Of a stretch of DNA of 64,000 nt, positions 33,452 through 47,269 are shown piece after piece; within the stretch, counting starts at the first letter, position 1, and each line of letters opens with the position of its first letter. The position numbers were made by a program, and so were the translations under genes. The notes beneath the pieces are model-generated. The model had not been told where the DNA came from and did no database searches. It saw only the letters and a list, made by a program, of their open reading frames with translations. Source of the DNA: Zeugodacus cucurbitae (taxonomy: Eukaryota; Arthropoda; Insecta; Diptera; Tephritidae); the NCBI RefSeq assembly GCF_028554725.1, contig NC_071668.1:48031732-48095731 (forward strand), in the 5' to 3' direction.

Positions 33452-35447
33452 TTATTGTTGAGAAATGCCCTCCATTTCTAAGGCTCGGAAAATCTTAGAA
33501 ATCGAGTAAATAAAGGCAGCGGTGCGTAAATCATTGCAGAGACCGAATTCATTGGCCACAATCTTAATGCCTGCCCCCGCAGTTTCCATAACTGTTTGTA
33601 GTCCTGCGTCTACAATATCCGCCTCCTTCGTACAGTCTCTTATGAGCTTTAACTTTTTGTTTGGCTTGAACTTATCCTAAATAAATAAATTAAAAAAATT
33701 CATATTAACAAATTAACTTATTTGCACGGTGGTCAAAGTTCACTTACCTCGCACTCATTCATGGAGTTAAAGATCTCGTTGATTATGGCTTTCTCGCGTT
33801 TAACATTCATTTTGCCATAAGATACATGATTGATATTCTTTAAGTACTCAAAGTAGGATACCGTTACACCGCCAGCATTGCAAAACAAATCCGGTATAAT
33901 GAGTACATTCTTTTTACGTAATATTTCATCGGCAGCTGGCGTCGAAGGACCATTAGCGCCTTCTAAAATCATCTTGGCTTGTACACTGTTAGCATTTTCG
34001 ACAGTGAGAACCTTTTGCGTAGAGCAAGGCATTAGTATATCGCATTTTTCACCCAACAAACTGCCCTCTTTTTCGGTGGCTTTGGTATAGCCCTTGATTG
34101 ATTTATTATTTTTTGCATAATACTCCATTAAGTCCTAAGTATATGAAGAAAATTAAAAAAATATTATCATGGAGATATTTATTTTCAATACGCCACATAC
34201 CTTTGGATCAATGCCATTCTCATTTACTAGAGACACGTCAAATTCTTGAACACCGATCAGTTTGGCACCGGCTTCCACTACAAAAACGGATGCATGGGAA
34301 CCGACATTGCCAAACCCTTGTACGATCACGGTTTTATCTTTCCAACCAGTCTTCCAGCCTAATAAATCCATCCAATCTTTATCCATAATAAAACATTCAG
34401 CCGCCTTAAATAGACCACGTCCCGTGGCGGCGGTGCGACCATTTATACCGCCTATTTCTACTGGCTTACCAGTCGTGATGGCCAATGCATCTACATCGTT
34501 ATAGCCTAGAAGAACAATTTATTTGTCTATCAAGACGTTTTCTAATATTTCATAAAAAAAAATTACCAAAAGTTTTAATATATTGATCCACCAACCAACT
34601 CATCTCGCGTTGGCTGGTATTCACATCTGGTGCCGGTACATCTATACCCGGACCTATCATATTGCGACGTAATAGCTCCATTGTATAGCGACGCGTAATT
34701 GTTTGTAATTCTTGTGCAGTATACTTCTTCGGGTCGATACGTATGCCACCCTTGGAACCACCAAACGGTACATTCACGCAAGCCGTCTTAAACGCCATCA
34801 GATAAGCCAAAGCGCGTATCTCATCGGCGTCGACGTCCATGGCAAAACGTATGCCTACAAAAGAGGAACGGATATGATCAGTCAGTTATATATATCATGC
34901 TAGACATCAGCAGTTGAAGCATTGAAAAGGAAGAACATTTTCTTGAAACACACAACTACATGCATATATTCTAGAAAATTCGTTGAGAAATTTTTTGAAT
35001 ATACCAGCTTTTCTAGAAAAATAATAGCCAATAATATAATTGAACCCACCGCCTTTGAGTGGTAATCTGTGTCTAGTGTGGTGTGCGCGATAGCCGGTGA
35101 TTAGCTCGTAATTGCCATCACTTCTTATTATAGGGAAGGTAACTTCCAATAGATTTGTAGTGCAGCCCATCAATTTAAGCATGGCGGAAACACGTTGTTC
35201 ACGCTGTTCCTTCTTCCTGTAAGGATACTTTTCCAGCTCCTTTATCATCATCGGCTCCATTAGCTGAGCGGCCGAGTGATAATAATACTCAACCATGTGT
35301 GCAAATGGTGGGTCTTTGTCTTTATTGATTTTTTTCCAAATGCTTGGGCATCACGTGCTTTTCACGCGTAGCCCCAAGTCCGGTCCAGTTTAAAACTGTC
35401 TTCGATAGTGAAGATCGTAAAAGTTTACCATTTAAAAGGAAGGACAT
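33452..35447 (-). pseudogene. GDH copy 10, 1-bp insertion frameshift in exon 1
   Basis: The exons are complement(33452..33676, 33748..34134, 34201..34505, 34567..34854, 35050..35447). It carries the same seven-T run (near 35329-35335) and M78R as copies 6, 11 and 19, so translation stops just after residue 40. Exons 2 to 5 remain open and otherwise match copy 1. Confidence 0.9.
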
Positions 35448-35903
35448 ATTGCCTTGCGATAATGCAATCCCAGTTATGATTTTTTTTTGTGTGTTTTTGT
35501 AAGAAATTTTTTGCACTCACTTTTTCGGCAATTATTTTGGTATCCGCTGATTTTGTTGTATATTGTATATATACAATTGTATTACGAATATATAAATATT
35601 CCACAATATTCAGTAAGAAAATATTTTTTGTTTATTTATTATTTGCGTCAGGTTTTTTTTTGTAATTATTTTCTTCGAGAACAAATTCAAATCGCTCCGT
35701 TCAACACAACTGTTCTTATGAAAATCTCAATATCAACTGAACTGAGAAAAATAAATTTGACAATATTGACTGTTTATGTTTTGAAGTTTTGATTTTTTCT
35801 GTTGAAAATATGTTAATGTTAATGTTTTTTTAATGTTAATTATTTTATTCTGGCAAAAATTTTGGATTTTGGGGATCGTAAAAAATGACGAATAATGCAT
35901 AAT

Positions 35904-36134
35904 AACCCCTACCCACTTACTACGCTATTTTTGGTGCATTTGGTGGATGGATTTTTGGTACCATTCACAACTTTTTTGGTGCATTTTGGTGCATTTGATG
36001 CATTGGCGCGTGGTGAAAACCCGATTTTTTCACGGCGCGCAAATGGGGTTATACAGGTCGTATGAGTACCATATTACCAAAAACAGAAAAACAGATATAA
36101 GGGTACCAAAAACAGAGGTAAGTGGGTAGGGGTT
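35904..36134. mobile_element. MITE-like inverted-repeat element at unit junction 11 (variant subtype)
   Basis: 231-bp element with the TTCACAACTT and GAAAACCCG substitutions shared with junctions 7 and 12. No tail block follows: the 3' flank of copy 11 (36135-36320) directly adjoins it. Confidence 0.6.
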
Positions 36135-36320
36135 TTGTTTTTTAATTGTAAAACTGTTGCTGTCAAGAAGCCATTTTGTTTGTGTTTGTGTAAAGAAATA
36201 TTTATTTAAAAATTGAAGAAAAATATACAAAAGGATATTACACTTTGGATCTTATAAATATATAAATGTAAAATTTGTAAAAATAAATAATCGCCAAGCG
36301 ACTTCAGACGCATTCTGTAA

Positions 36321-38316
36321 TTATTGTTGAGAAATGCCCTCCATTTCTAAGGCTCGGAAAATCTTAGAAATCGAGTAAATAAAGGCAGCGGTGCGTAAAT
36401 CATTGCAGAGACCGAATTCATTGGCCACAATCTTAATGCCTGCCCCCGCAGTTTCCATAACTGTTTGTAGTCCTGCGTCTACAATATCCGCCTCCTTCGT
36501 ACAGTCTCTTATGAGCTTTAACTTTTTGTTTGGCTTGAACTTATCCTAAATAAATAAATTAAAAAAATTCATATTAACAAATTAACTTATTTGCACGGTG
36601 GTCAAAGTTCACTTACCTCGCACTCATTCATGGAGTTAAAGATCTCGTTGATTATGGCTTTCTCGCGTTTAACATTCATTTTGCCATAAGATACATGATT
36701 GATATTCTTTAAGTACTCAAAGTAGGATACCGTTACACCGCCAGCATTGCAAAACAAATCCGGTATAATGAGTACATTCTTTTTACGTAATATTTCATCG
36801 GCAGCTGGCGTCGAAGGACCATTAGCGCCTTCTAAAATCATCTTGGCTTGTACACTGTTAGCATTTTCGACAGTGAGAACCTTTTGCGTAGAGCAAGGCA
36901 TTAGTATATCGCATTTTTCACCCAACAAACTGCCCTCTTTTTCGGTGGCTTTGGTATAGCCCTTGATTGATTTATTATTTTTTGCATAATACTCCATTAA
37001 GTCCTAAGTATATGAAGAAAATTAAAAAAATATTATCATGGAGATATTTATTTTCAATACGCCACATACCTTTGGATCAATGCCATTCTCATTTACTAGA
37101 GACACGTCAAATTCTTGAACACCGATCAGTTTGGCACCGGCTTCCACTACAAAAACGGATGCATGGGAACCGACATTGCCAAACCCTTGTACGATCACGG
37201 TTTTATCTTTCCAACCAGTCTTCCAGCCTAATAAATCCATCCAATCTTTATCCATAATAAAACATTCAGCCGCCTTAAATAGACCACGTCCCGTGGCGGC
37301 GGTGCGACCATTTATACCGCCTATTTCTACTGGCTTACCAGTCGTGATGGCCAATGCATCTACATCGTTATAGCCTAGAAGAACAATTTATTTGTCTATC
37401 AAGACGTTTTCTAATATTTCATAAAAAAAAATTACCAAAAGTTTTAATATATTGATCCACCAACCAACTCATCTCGCGTTGGCTGGTATTCACATCTGGT
37501 GCCGGTACATCTATACCCGGACCTATCATATTGCGACGTAATAGCTCCATTGTATAGCGACGCGTAATTGTTTGTAATTCTTGTGCAGTATACTTCTTCG
37601 GGTCGATACGTATGCCACCCTTGGAACCACCAAACGGTACATTCACGCAAGCCGTCTTAAACGCCATCAGATAAGCCAAAGCGCGTATCTCATCGGCGTC
37701 GACGTCCATGGCAAAACGTATGCCTACAAAAGCGGAACGGATATGATCAGTCAGTTATATATATCATGCTAGACATCAGCAGTTGAAGCATTGAAAAGGA
37801 AGAACATTTTCTTGAAACACACAACTACATGCATATATTCTAGAAAATTCGTTGAGAAATTTTTTGAATATACCAGCTTTTCTAGAAAAATAATAGCCAA
37901 TAATATAATTGAACCCACCGCCTTTGAGTGGTAATCTGTGTCTAGTGTGGTGTGCGCGATAGCCGGTGATTAGCTCGTAATTGCCATCACTTCTTATTAT
38001 AGGGAAGGTAACTTCCAATAGATTTGTAGTGCAGCCCATCAATTTAAGCATGGCGGAAACACGTTGTTCACGCTGTTCCTTCTTCCTGTAAGGATACTTT
38101 TCCAGCTCCTTTATCATCATCGGCTCCATTAGCTGAGCGGCCGAGTGATAATAATACTCAACCATGTGTGCAAATGGTGGGTCTTTGTCTTTATTGATTT
38201 TTTTCCAAATGCTTGGGCATCACGTGCTTTTCACGCGTAGCCCCAAGTCCGGTCCAGTTTAAAACTGTCTTCGATAGTGAAGATCGTAAAAGTTTACCAT
38301 TTAAAAGGAAGGACAT
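36321..38316 (-). pseudogene. GDH copy 11, 1-bp insertion frameshift in exon 1
   Basis: The exons are complement(36321..36545, 36617..37003, 37070..37374, 37436..37723, 37919..38316). It has the seven-T frameshift and M78R of copies 6, 10 and 19. Its unit is 2869 bp because the tail block has been lost. The 3' flank is a mosaic: the half next to the element has the GTTTGTGTAAAG form of the tail-block side, and the half next to the stop codon has the form of intact exon 5. This is what an unequal crossover within the block would leave. Confidence 0.9.
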
Positions 38317-38772
38317 ATTGCCTTGCGATAATGCAATCCCAGTTATGATTTTTTTTTGTGTGTTTTTGTAAGAAATTTTTTGCACTCACTTTTTCGGCAA
38401 TTATTTTGGTATCCGCTGATTTTGTTGTATATTGTATATATACAATTGTATTACGAATATATAAATATTCCACAATATTCAGTAAGAAAATATTTTTTGT
38501 TTATTTATTATTTGCGTCAGGTTTTTTTTTGTAATTATTTTCTTCGAGAACAAATTCAAATCGCTCCGTTCAACACAACTGTTCTTATGAAAATCTCAAT
38601 ATCAACTGAACTGAGAAAAATAAATTTGACAATATTGACTGTTTATGTTTTGAAGTTTTGATTTTTTCTGTTGAAAATATGTTAATGTTAATGTTTTTTT
38701 AATGTTAATTATTTTATTCTGGCAAAAATTTTGGATTTTGGGGATCGTAAAAAATGACGAATAATGCATAAT

Positions 38773-39003
38773 AACCCCTACCCACTTACTACGCTATTTT
38801 TGGTGCATTTGGTGGATGGATTTTTGGTACCATTCACAACTTTTTTGGTGCATTTTGGTGCATTTGATGCATTGGCGCGTGGTGAAAACCCGATTTTTTC
38901 ACGGCGCGCAAATGGGGTTATACAGGTCGTATGAGTACCATATTACCAAAAACAGAAAAACAGATATAAGGGTACCAAAAACAGAGGTAAGTGGGTAGGG
39001 GTT
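38773..39003. mobile_element. MITE-like inverted-repeat element at unit junction 12 (variant subtype)
   Basis: 231-bp element with the same two diagnostic substitutions as junctions 7 and 11, again with no tail block after it. Confidence 0.6.
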
Positions 39004-39189
39004 TTGTTTTTTAATTGTAAAACTGTTGCTGTCAAGAAGCCATTTTGTTTGTGTTTGTGTAAAGAAATATTTATTTAAAAATTGAAGAAAAATATACAAA
39101 AGGATATTACACTTTGGATCTTATAAATATATAAATGTAAAATTTGTAAAAATAAATAATCGCCAAGCGACTTCAGACGCATTCTGTAA

Positions 39190-41184
39190 TTATTGTTGAG
39201 AAATGCCCTCCATTTCTAAGGCTCGGAAAATCTTAGAAATCGAGTAAATAAAGGCAGCGGTGCGTAAATCATTGCAGAGACCGAATTCATTGGCCACAAT
39301 CTTAATGCCTGCCCCCGCAGTTTCCATAACTGTTTGTAGTCCTGCGTCTACAATATCCGCCTCCTTCGTACAGTCTCTTATGAGCTTTAACTTTTTGTTT
39401 GGCTTGAACTTATCCTAAATAAATAAATTAAAAAAATTCATATTAACAAATTAACTTATTTGCACGGTGGTCAAAGTTCACTTACCTCGCACTCATTCAT
39501 GGAGTTAAAGATCTCGTTGATTATGGCTTTCTCGCGTTTAACATTCATTTTGCCATAAGATACATGATTGATATTCTTTAAGTACTCAAAGTAGGATACC
39601 GTTACACCGCCAGCATTGCAAAACAAATCCGGTATAATGAGTACATTCTTTTTACGTAATATTTCATCGGCAGCTGGCGTCGAAGGACCATTAGCGCCTT
39701 CTAAAATCATCTTGGCTTGTACACTGTTAGCATTTTCGACAGTGAGAACCTTTTGCGTAGAGCAAGGCATTAGTATATCGCATTTTTCACCCAACAAACT
39801 GCCCTCTTTTTCGGTGGCTTTGGTATAGCCCTTGATTGATTTATTATTTTTTGCATAATACTCCATTAAGTCCTAAGTATATGAAGAAAATTAAAAAAAT
39901 ATTATCATGGAGATATTTATTTTCAATACGCCACATACCTTTGGATCAATGCCATTCTCATTTACTAGAGACACGTCAAATTCTTGAACACCGATCAGTT
40001 TGGCACCGGCTTCCACTACAAAAACGGATGCATGGAAACCGACATTGCCAAACCCTTGTACGATCACGGTTTTATCTTTCCAACCAGTCTTCCAGCCTAA
40101 TAAATCCATCCAATCTTTATCCATAATAAAACATTCAGCCGCCTTAAATAGACCACGTCCCGTGGCGGCGGTGCGACCATTTATACCGCCTATTTCTACT
40201 GGCTTACCAGTCGTGATGGCCAATGCATCTACATCGTTATAGCCTAGAAGAACAATTTATTTGTCTATCACGACGTTTTCTAATATTTCATAAAAAAAAA
40301 TTACCAAAAGTTTTAATATATTGATCCATCAACCAACTCATCTCGCGTTGGCTGGTATTCACATCTGGTGCCGGTACATCTATACCCGGACCTATCATAT
40401 TGCGACGTAATAGCTCCATTGTATAGCGACGCGTAATTGTTTGCAATTCTTGTGCAGTATACTTCTTCGGGTCGATACGTATGCCACCCTTGGAACCACC
40501 AAACGGTACATTCACGCAAGCCGTCTTAAACGCCATCAGATAAGCCAAAGCGCGTATCTCATCGGCGTCGACGTCCATGGCAAAACGTATGCCTACAAAA
40601 GAGGAACGGATATGATCAGTCAGTTATATATATCATGCTAGACATCAGCAGTTGAAGCATTGAAAAGGAAGTACATTTTCTTGAAACACACAACTACATG
40701 CATATATTCTAGAAAATTCGTTGAGAAATTTTTTGAATATACCAGCTTTTCTAGAAAAATTATAGCCAATAATATAATTGAACCCACCGCCTTTGAGTGG
40801 TAATCTGTGTCTAGTGTGGTGTGCGCGATAGCCGGTGATTAGCTCGTAATTGCCATCACTTCTTATTATAGGGAAGGTAACTTCCAATAGATTTGTAGTG
40901 CAGCCCATCAATTTAAGCATGGCGGAAACACGTTGTTCACGCTGTTCCTTCTTCATGTAAGGATACTTTTCCAGCTCCTTTATCATCATCGGCTCCATTA
41001 GCTGAGCGGCCGAGTGATAATAATACTCAACCATGTGTGCAAATGGTGGGTCTTTGTCTTTATTGATTTTTTCCAAATGCTTGGGCATCACGTGCTTTTC
41101 ACGCGTAGCCCCAAGTCCGGTCCAGTTTAAAACTGTCTTCGATAGTGAAGATCGCAAAAGTTTACCATTTAAAAGGAAGGACAT
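39190..41184 (-). CDS. Glutamate dehydrogenase, GDH copy 12 (intact)
   Basis: The exons are complement(39190..39414, 39486..39872, 39939..40243, 40305..40592, 40788..41184). All frames are open. Changes are V221M in exon 2 and S298F. The second lies directly after the GFGNVG dinucleotide motif and could affect coenzyme binding. The unit lacks the tail block, as in copy 11. Exon 1 does not carry the seven-T run of copies 10 and 11, so the boundary of the shared block lies between its exons 2 and 1 or within intron 1. Confidence 0.88.
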
Positions 41185-41639
41185 ATTGCCTTGCGATAAT
41201 GCAATCCCAGTTATGATTTTTTTTGTGTGTTTTTGTAAGAAATTTTTTGCACTCACTTTTTCGGCAATTATTTTGGTATCCGCTGATTTTGTTGTATATT
41301 GTATATATACAATTGTATTACGAATATATAAATATTCCACAATATTCAGTAAGAAAATATTTTTTGTTTATTTATTATTTGCGTCAGGTTTTTTTTTGTA
41401 ATTATTTTCTTCGAGAACAAATTCAAATCGCTCCGTTCAACACAACTGTTCTTATGAAAATCTCAATATCAACTGAACTGAGAAAAATAAATTTGACAAT
41501 ATTGACTGTTTATGTTTTGAAGTTTTGATTTTTTCTGTTGAAAATATGTTAATGTTAATGTTTTTTTAATGTTAATTATTTTATTCTGGCAAAAATTTTG
41601 GATTTTGGGGATCGTAAAAAATGACGAATAATGCATAAT

Positions 41640-41839
41640 AACCCCTACCCACTTACTACGCTATTTTTGGTGCATTTGGTGGATTGATTTTTGGTACCAT
41701 TCACCACTTTTTTGGTGCATTTTGGTGCATTTGATGCATTGACGCGTGGTGAAAACCCGATTTTTTCACGTCGCGCAAATGGGGTTATACAGGTCGTATG
41801 AGTACCATATTACCAAAAGTGGGTAAGTGGGTAGGGGTT
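41640..41839. mobile_element. MITE-like inverted-repeat element at unit junction 13, internally deleted
   Basis: The element is only 200 bp. The stretch before the right terminal repeat, containing the two ACAGA motifs and GGGTACC, is missing and the join reads CAAAAGTGGGTAAGTGGG. The terminal repeats themselves remain. It adjoins the most degenerate gene copy of the array. Confidence 0.6.
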
Positions 41840-42025
41840 TTGTTTTTTAATTGTAAAACTGTTGCTGTCAAGAAGCCATTTTGTTTGTGTTTGTGTAAAG
41901 AAATATTTATTTAAAAATTGAAGAAAAATATACAAAAGGATATTACACTTTGGATCTTATAAATATATAAATGTAAAATGTGTAAAAATAAACAATCGCC
42001 TAGCGACTTCAGACGCATTCTGCAA

Positions 42026-43123
42026 TTATTGCTGAGAAATGCCCTCCAATTCTAATGCTCGGAAAATCTTCGAAATCGAGTAAATAAATTTTTAATAATA
42101 AAACATTCAGCCGCCTTAAATAGACCACGTCCCGTGGCGGCGGTGCGACCATTTATACCGCCTATTTCTACTGGCTTATAGCCTAGAAGAACAATTTATT
42201 TGTCTATCAAGACGTTTTCTAATATTTCATAAAAAAAAATTACCAAAAGTTTTAATATATTGATCCACCAACCAACTCATCTCGCGTTGGCTGGTATTCA
42301 CATCTGGTGCCGGTACATCTATACCCGGACCTATCATATTGCGACGTAATAGCTCCATTGTATAGCGACGCGTAATTGTTTGCAATTCTTGTGCAGTATA
42401 CTTCTTCGGGTCGATACGTATGCCACCCTTGGAACCACCAAACGGTACATTCACGCAAGCCGTCTTAAACGCCATCAGATAAGCCAAAGCGCGTATCTCA
42501 TCGGCGTCGACGTCCATGGCAAAACGTATGCCTACAAAAGAGGAACGGATATTATCAGTCAGTTATATATATCATGCTAGACATCAGCAGTTGAAGCATT
42601 GAAAAGGAAGAACATTTTCTTGAAACACACAACTACATGCATATATTCTAGAAAATTCGTTGAGAAATTTTTTGAATATACCAGCTTTTCTAGAAAAATA
42701 ATAGCCAATAATATAATTGAACCCACCGCCTTTGAGTGGTAATCTGTGTCTAGTGTGGTGTGCGCGATAGCCGGTGATTAGCTCGTAATTGCCATCACTT
42801 CTTATTATAGGGAAGGTAACTTCCAATAGATTTGTAGTGCAGCCCATCAATTTAAGCATGGCGGAAACACGTTGTTCACGCTGTTCCTTCTTCATGTAAG
42901 GATACTTTTCCAGCTCCTTTATCATCATCGGCTCCATTAGCTGAGCGGCCGAGTGATAATAATACTCAACCATGTGTGCAAATGGTGGGTCTTTGTCTTT
43001 ATTGATTTTTTCCAAATGCTTGGGCATCACGTGCTTTTCACGCGTAGCTCCAAGTCCGGTCCAGTTTAAAACTGTCTTCGATAGTGAAGATCGTAAAAGT
43101 TTACCATTTAAAAGGAAGGACAT
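42026..43123 (-). pseudogene. GDH copy 13, remnant with exon 4 and most of exons 3 and 5 deleted
   Basis: Exons 1 (42727-43123) and 2 (42244-42531) are intact. What is left of exon 5 is 42026-42088 and of exon 3 is 42095-42182. About six unmatched bases (T-rich filler, 42089-42094) lie between them, and all of intron 4, exon 4 and intron 3 are gone. A second deletion of 33 bp removed the 5' end of exon 3 next to its acceptor, with TTA at both borders. A protein could reach only to about residue 229 before losing its frame. The unit is about 1.9 kb. Confidence 0.92.
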
Positions 43124-43538
43124 ATTGCCTTGCGATAATGCAATCCCAGTTATGATTTTTTTTTGTGTGTTTTTGTAAGAAATTTTTTGCACTCACTTTT
43201 TCGGCAATTATTTTGGTATCCGCTGATTTTGTTGTATATTGTATATATACAATTGTATTACGAATATATAAATATTCCACAATATTCAGTAAGAATTTAA
43301 TTATTTTCTTCGAGAACAAATTCAAATCGCTCCGTTCAACACAACTGTTCTTATGAAAATCTCAATATCAACTGAACTGAGAAAAATAAATTTGACAATA
43401 TTGACTGTTTATGTTTTGAAGTTTTAATTTTTTCTGTTGAAAATATGTTAATGTTAATGTTTTTTTAATGTTAATTATTTTATTCTGGCAAAAATTTTGG
43501 ATTTTGGGGATCGTAAAAAATGACGAATAATGCATAAT
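43124..43538 (-). promoter_or_regulatory. Shortened 5' flank of GDH copy 13
   Basis: This flank is about 40 bp shorter than the others. The TTTATTTATTATTTGCGTCAGG segment and its T-run are missing after 43294, where CAGTAAG joins AATTTAATTATTTTC. The TATATATA candidate is retained. Confidence 0.4.
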
Positions 43539-43769
43539 AACCCCTACCCACTTACTACGCTATTTTTGGTGCATTTGGTGGATGGATTTTTGGTACCATT
43601 CACCACTTTTTTGGCGCATTTTGGTGCATTTGATGCATTGGCGCGTGGTGAAAAACCGATTTTTTCACGGCGCGCAAATGGGGTTATACAGGTCGTATGA
43701 GTACCATATTACCAAAAACAGAAAAACAGATATAAGGGTACCAAAAACAGAGGTAAGTGGGTAGGGGTT
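43539..43769. mobile_element. MITE-like inverted-repeat element at unit junction 14
   Basis: Same 231-bp element with intact terminal repeats and one private change in a subterminal repeat (TTTGGCGCAT for TTTGGTGCAT). Confidence 0.6.
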
Positions 43770-44086
43770 TTGTTTTTTAATTGTAAAACTGTTGCTGTCA
43801 AGAAGCCATTTTGTTTGTGTTTGTGTAAAGAAATATTTCTTTAAAAATTGAAGAAAAATATACAAAAGGATATTACACTTTCGATCTTATAAATATATAA
43901 ATGTAAAATGTGTAAAAATAAACAATCGCCTAGCGACTTCAGACGCATTCTGCAATTATTGCTGAGAAATGCCCTCCAATTCTAATGCTCGGAAAATCTT
44001 CGAAATCGAGTAAATAAAGGCGGCGGTGCGTAAATCATTGCAGTGGTGAATGCCACCAAAATTGGCGTAGTAAGTGGGTAGGGGTT
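43770..44086 (-). repeat. 317-bp tail block with truncated GDH exon 5 (unit 14)
   Basis: Exon 5 fragment at 43956-44043. The block has the TTTCGATC variant and a private change near the poly(A) signal (ATTTCTTTAAA for ATTTATTTAAA). Confidence 0.85.
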
Positions 44087-44270
44087 TTTTTTTAATTGTT
44101 AAACTGTTGCTGTCAAGAAGCCATTCTGTTTGTGTTTTTGTAAAGAAATATTTATTTAAAAATTTAAGAAAAATATACAAAAGGATATTACACTTTGGAT
44201 CTTATAAATATATAAATGTAAAATTTGTAAAAATAAATAATCGCCAAGCGACTTCAGACGCATTCTGTAA

Positions 44271-46265
44271 TTATTGTTGAGAAATGCCCTCCATTTCTAA
44301 GGCTCGGAAAATCTTAGAAATCGAGTAAATAAAGGCAGCGGTGCGTAAATCATTGCAGAGACCGAATTCATTGGCCACAATCTTAATGCCTGCCCCCGCA
44401 GTTTCCATAACTGTTTGTAGTCCTGCGTCTACAATATCCGCCTCCTTCGTACAGTCTCTTATGAGCTTTAACTTTTTGTTTGGCTTAAACTTATCCTAAA
44501 TAAATAAATTAAAAAAATTCATATTAACAAATTAACTTATTTGCACGGTGGTCAAAGTTCACTTACCTCGCACTCATTCATGGAGTTAAAGATCTCGTTG
44601 ATTATGGCTTTCTCGCGTTTAACATTCATTTTGCCATAAGATACATGATTGATATTCTTTAAGTACTCAAAGTAGGATACCGTTACACCGCCAGCATTGC
44701 AAAACAAATCCGGTATAATGAGTACATTCTTTTTACGTAATATTTCATCGGCAGCTGGCGTCGAAGGACCATTAGCGCCTTCTAAAATCATCTTGGCTTG
44801 TACACTGTTAGCATTTTCGACAGTGAGAACCTTTTGCGTAGAGCAAGGCATTAGTATATCGCATTTTTCACCCAACAAACTGCCCTCTTTTTCGGTGGCT
44901 TTGGTATAGCCCTTGATTGATTTATTATTTTTTGCATAATACTCCATTAAGTCCTAAGTATATGAAGAAAATTAAAAAAATATTATCATGGAGATATTTA
45001 TTTTCAATACGCCACATACCTTTGGATCAATGCCATTCTCATTTACTAGAGACACGTCAAATTCTTGAACACCGATCAGTTTGGCACCGGCTTCCACTAC
45101 AAAAACGGATGCATGGGAACCGACATTGCCAAACCCTTGTACGATCACGGTTTTATCTTTCCAACCAGTCTTCCAGCCTAATAAATCCATCCAATCTTTA
45201 TCCATAATAAAACATTCAGCCGCCTTAAATAGACCACGTCCCGTGGCGGCGGTGCGACCATTTATACCGCCTATTTCTACTGGCTTACCAGTCGTGATGG
45301 CCAATGCATCTACATCGTTATAGCCTAGAAGAACAATTTATTTGTCTATCAAGACGTTTTCTAATATTTCATAAAAAAAAATTACCAAAAGTTTTAATAT
45401 ATTGATCCACCAACCAACTCATCTCGCGTTGGCTGGTATTCACATCTGGTGCCGGTACATCTATACCCGGACCTATCATATTGCGACGTAATAGCTCCAT
45501 TGTATAGCGACGCGTAATTGTTTGCAATTCTTGTGCAGTATACTTCTTCGGGTCGATACGTATGCCACCCTTGGAACCACCAAACGGTACATTCACGCAA
45601 GCCGTCTTAAACGCCATCAGATAAGCCAAAGCGCGTATCTCATCGGCGTCGACGGCCATGGCAAAACGTATGCCTACAAAAGAGGAACGGATATTATCAG
45701 TCAGTTATATATATCATGCTAGACATCAGCAGTTGAAGCATTGAAAAGGAAGAACATTTTCTTGAAACACACAACTACATGCATATATTCTAGAAAATTC
45801 GTTGAGAAATTTTTTGAATATACCAGCTTTTCTAGAAAAATAATAGCCAATAATATAATTGAACCCACCGCCTTTGAGTGGTAATCTGTGTCTAGTGTGG
45901 TGTGCGCGATAGCCGGTGATTAGCTCGTAATTGCCATCACTTCTTATTATAGGGAAGGTAACTTCCAATAGATTTGTAGTGCAGCCCATCAATTTAAGCA
46001 TGGCGGAAACACGTTGTTCACGCTGTTCCTTCTTCATGTAAGGATACTTTTCCAGCTCCTTTATCATCATCGGCTCCATTAGCTGAGCGGCCGAGTGATA
46101 ATAATACTCAACCATGTGTGCAAATGGTGGGTCTTTGTCTTTATTGATTTTTTCCAAATGCTTGGGCATCACGTGCTTTTCACGCGTAGCCCCAAGTCCG
46201 GTCCAGTTTAAAACTGTCTTCGATAGTGAAGATCGTAAAAGTTTACCATTTAAAAGGAAGGACAT
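44271..46265 (-). CDS. Glutamate dehydrogenase, GDH copy 14 (intact)
   Basis: The exons are complement(44271..44495, 44567..44953, 45020..45324, 45386..45673, 45869..46265). All frames are open. The one amino-acid change seen is D139A, seven residues after the KGG substrate motif. A silent change lies near the start of exon 5 (GGCTTAAAC). It follows directly on the degenerate copy 13 and is itself unbroken. Confidence 0.9.
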
Positions 46266-46721
46266 ATTGCCTTGCGATAATGCAATCCCAGTTATGATTT
46301 TTTTTGTGTGTTTTTGTAAGAAATTTTTTGCACTCACTTTTTCGGCAATTATTTTGGTATCCGCTGATTTTGTTGTATATTGTATATATACAATTGTATT
46401 ACGAATATATAAATATTCCACAATATTCAGTAAGAAAATATTTTTTGTTTATTTATTATTTGCGTCAGGTTTTTTTTTTGTAATTATTTTCTTCGAGAAC
46501 AAATTCAAATCGCTCCGTTCAACACAACTGTTCTTATGAAAATCTCAATATCAACTGAACTGAGAAAAATAAATTTGACAATATTGACTGTTTATGTTTT
46601 GAAGTTTTGATTTTTTCTGTTGAAAATATGTTAATGTTAATGTTTTTTTAATGTTAATTATTTTATTCTGGCAAAAATTTTGGATTTTGGGGATCGTAAA
46701 AAATGACGAATAATGCATAAT

Positions 46722-46952
46722 AACCCCTACCCACTTACTACGCTATTTTTGGTGCATTTGGTGGATGGATTTTTGGTACCATTCACCACTTTTTTGGTGC
46801 ATTTTGGTGCATTTGATGCATTGGCGCGTGGTGAAAAACCGATTTTTTCACGGCGCGCAAATGGGGTTATACAGGTCGTATGAGTACCATATTACCAAAA
46901 ACAGAAAAACAGATATAAGGGTACCAAAAACAGAGGTAAGTGGGTAGGGGTT
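46722..46952. mobile_element. MITE-like inverted-repeat element at unit junction 15
   Basis: Same 231-bp element with perfect 17-bp terminal inverted repeats. Confidence 0.6.
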
Positions 46953-47269
46953 TTGTTTTTTAATTGTAAAACTGTTGCTGTCAAGAAGCCATTTTGTTTG
47001 TGTTTGTGTAAAGAAATATTTATTTAAAAATTGAAGAAAAATATACAAAAGGATATTACACTTTGGATCTTATAAATATATAAATGTAAAATGTGTAAAA
47101 ATAAACAATCGCCTAGCGACTTCAGACGCATTCTGCAATTATTGCTGAGAAATGCCCTCCAATTCTAATGCTCGGAAAATCTTCGAAATCGAGTAAATAA
47201 AGGCGGCGGTGCGTAAATCATTGCAGTGGTGAATGCCACCAAAATTGGCGTAGTAAGTGGGTAGGGGTT
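46953..47269 (-). repeat. 317-bp tail block with truncated GDH exon 5 (unit 15)
   Basis: Exon 5 fragment at 47139-47226, followed by the inverted element relic. Confidence 0.85.
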
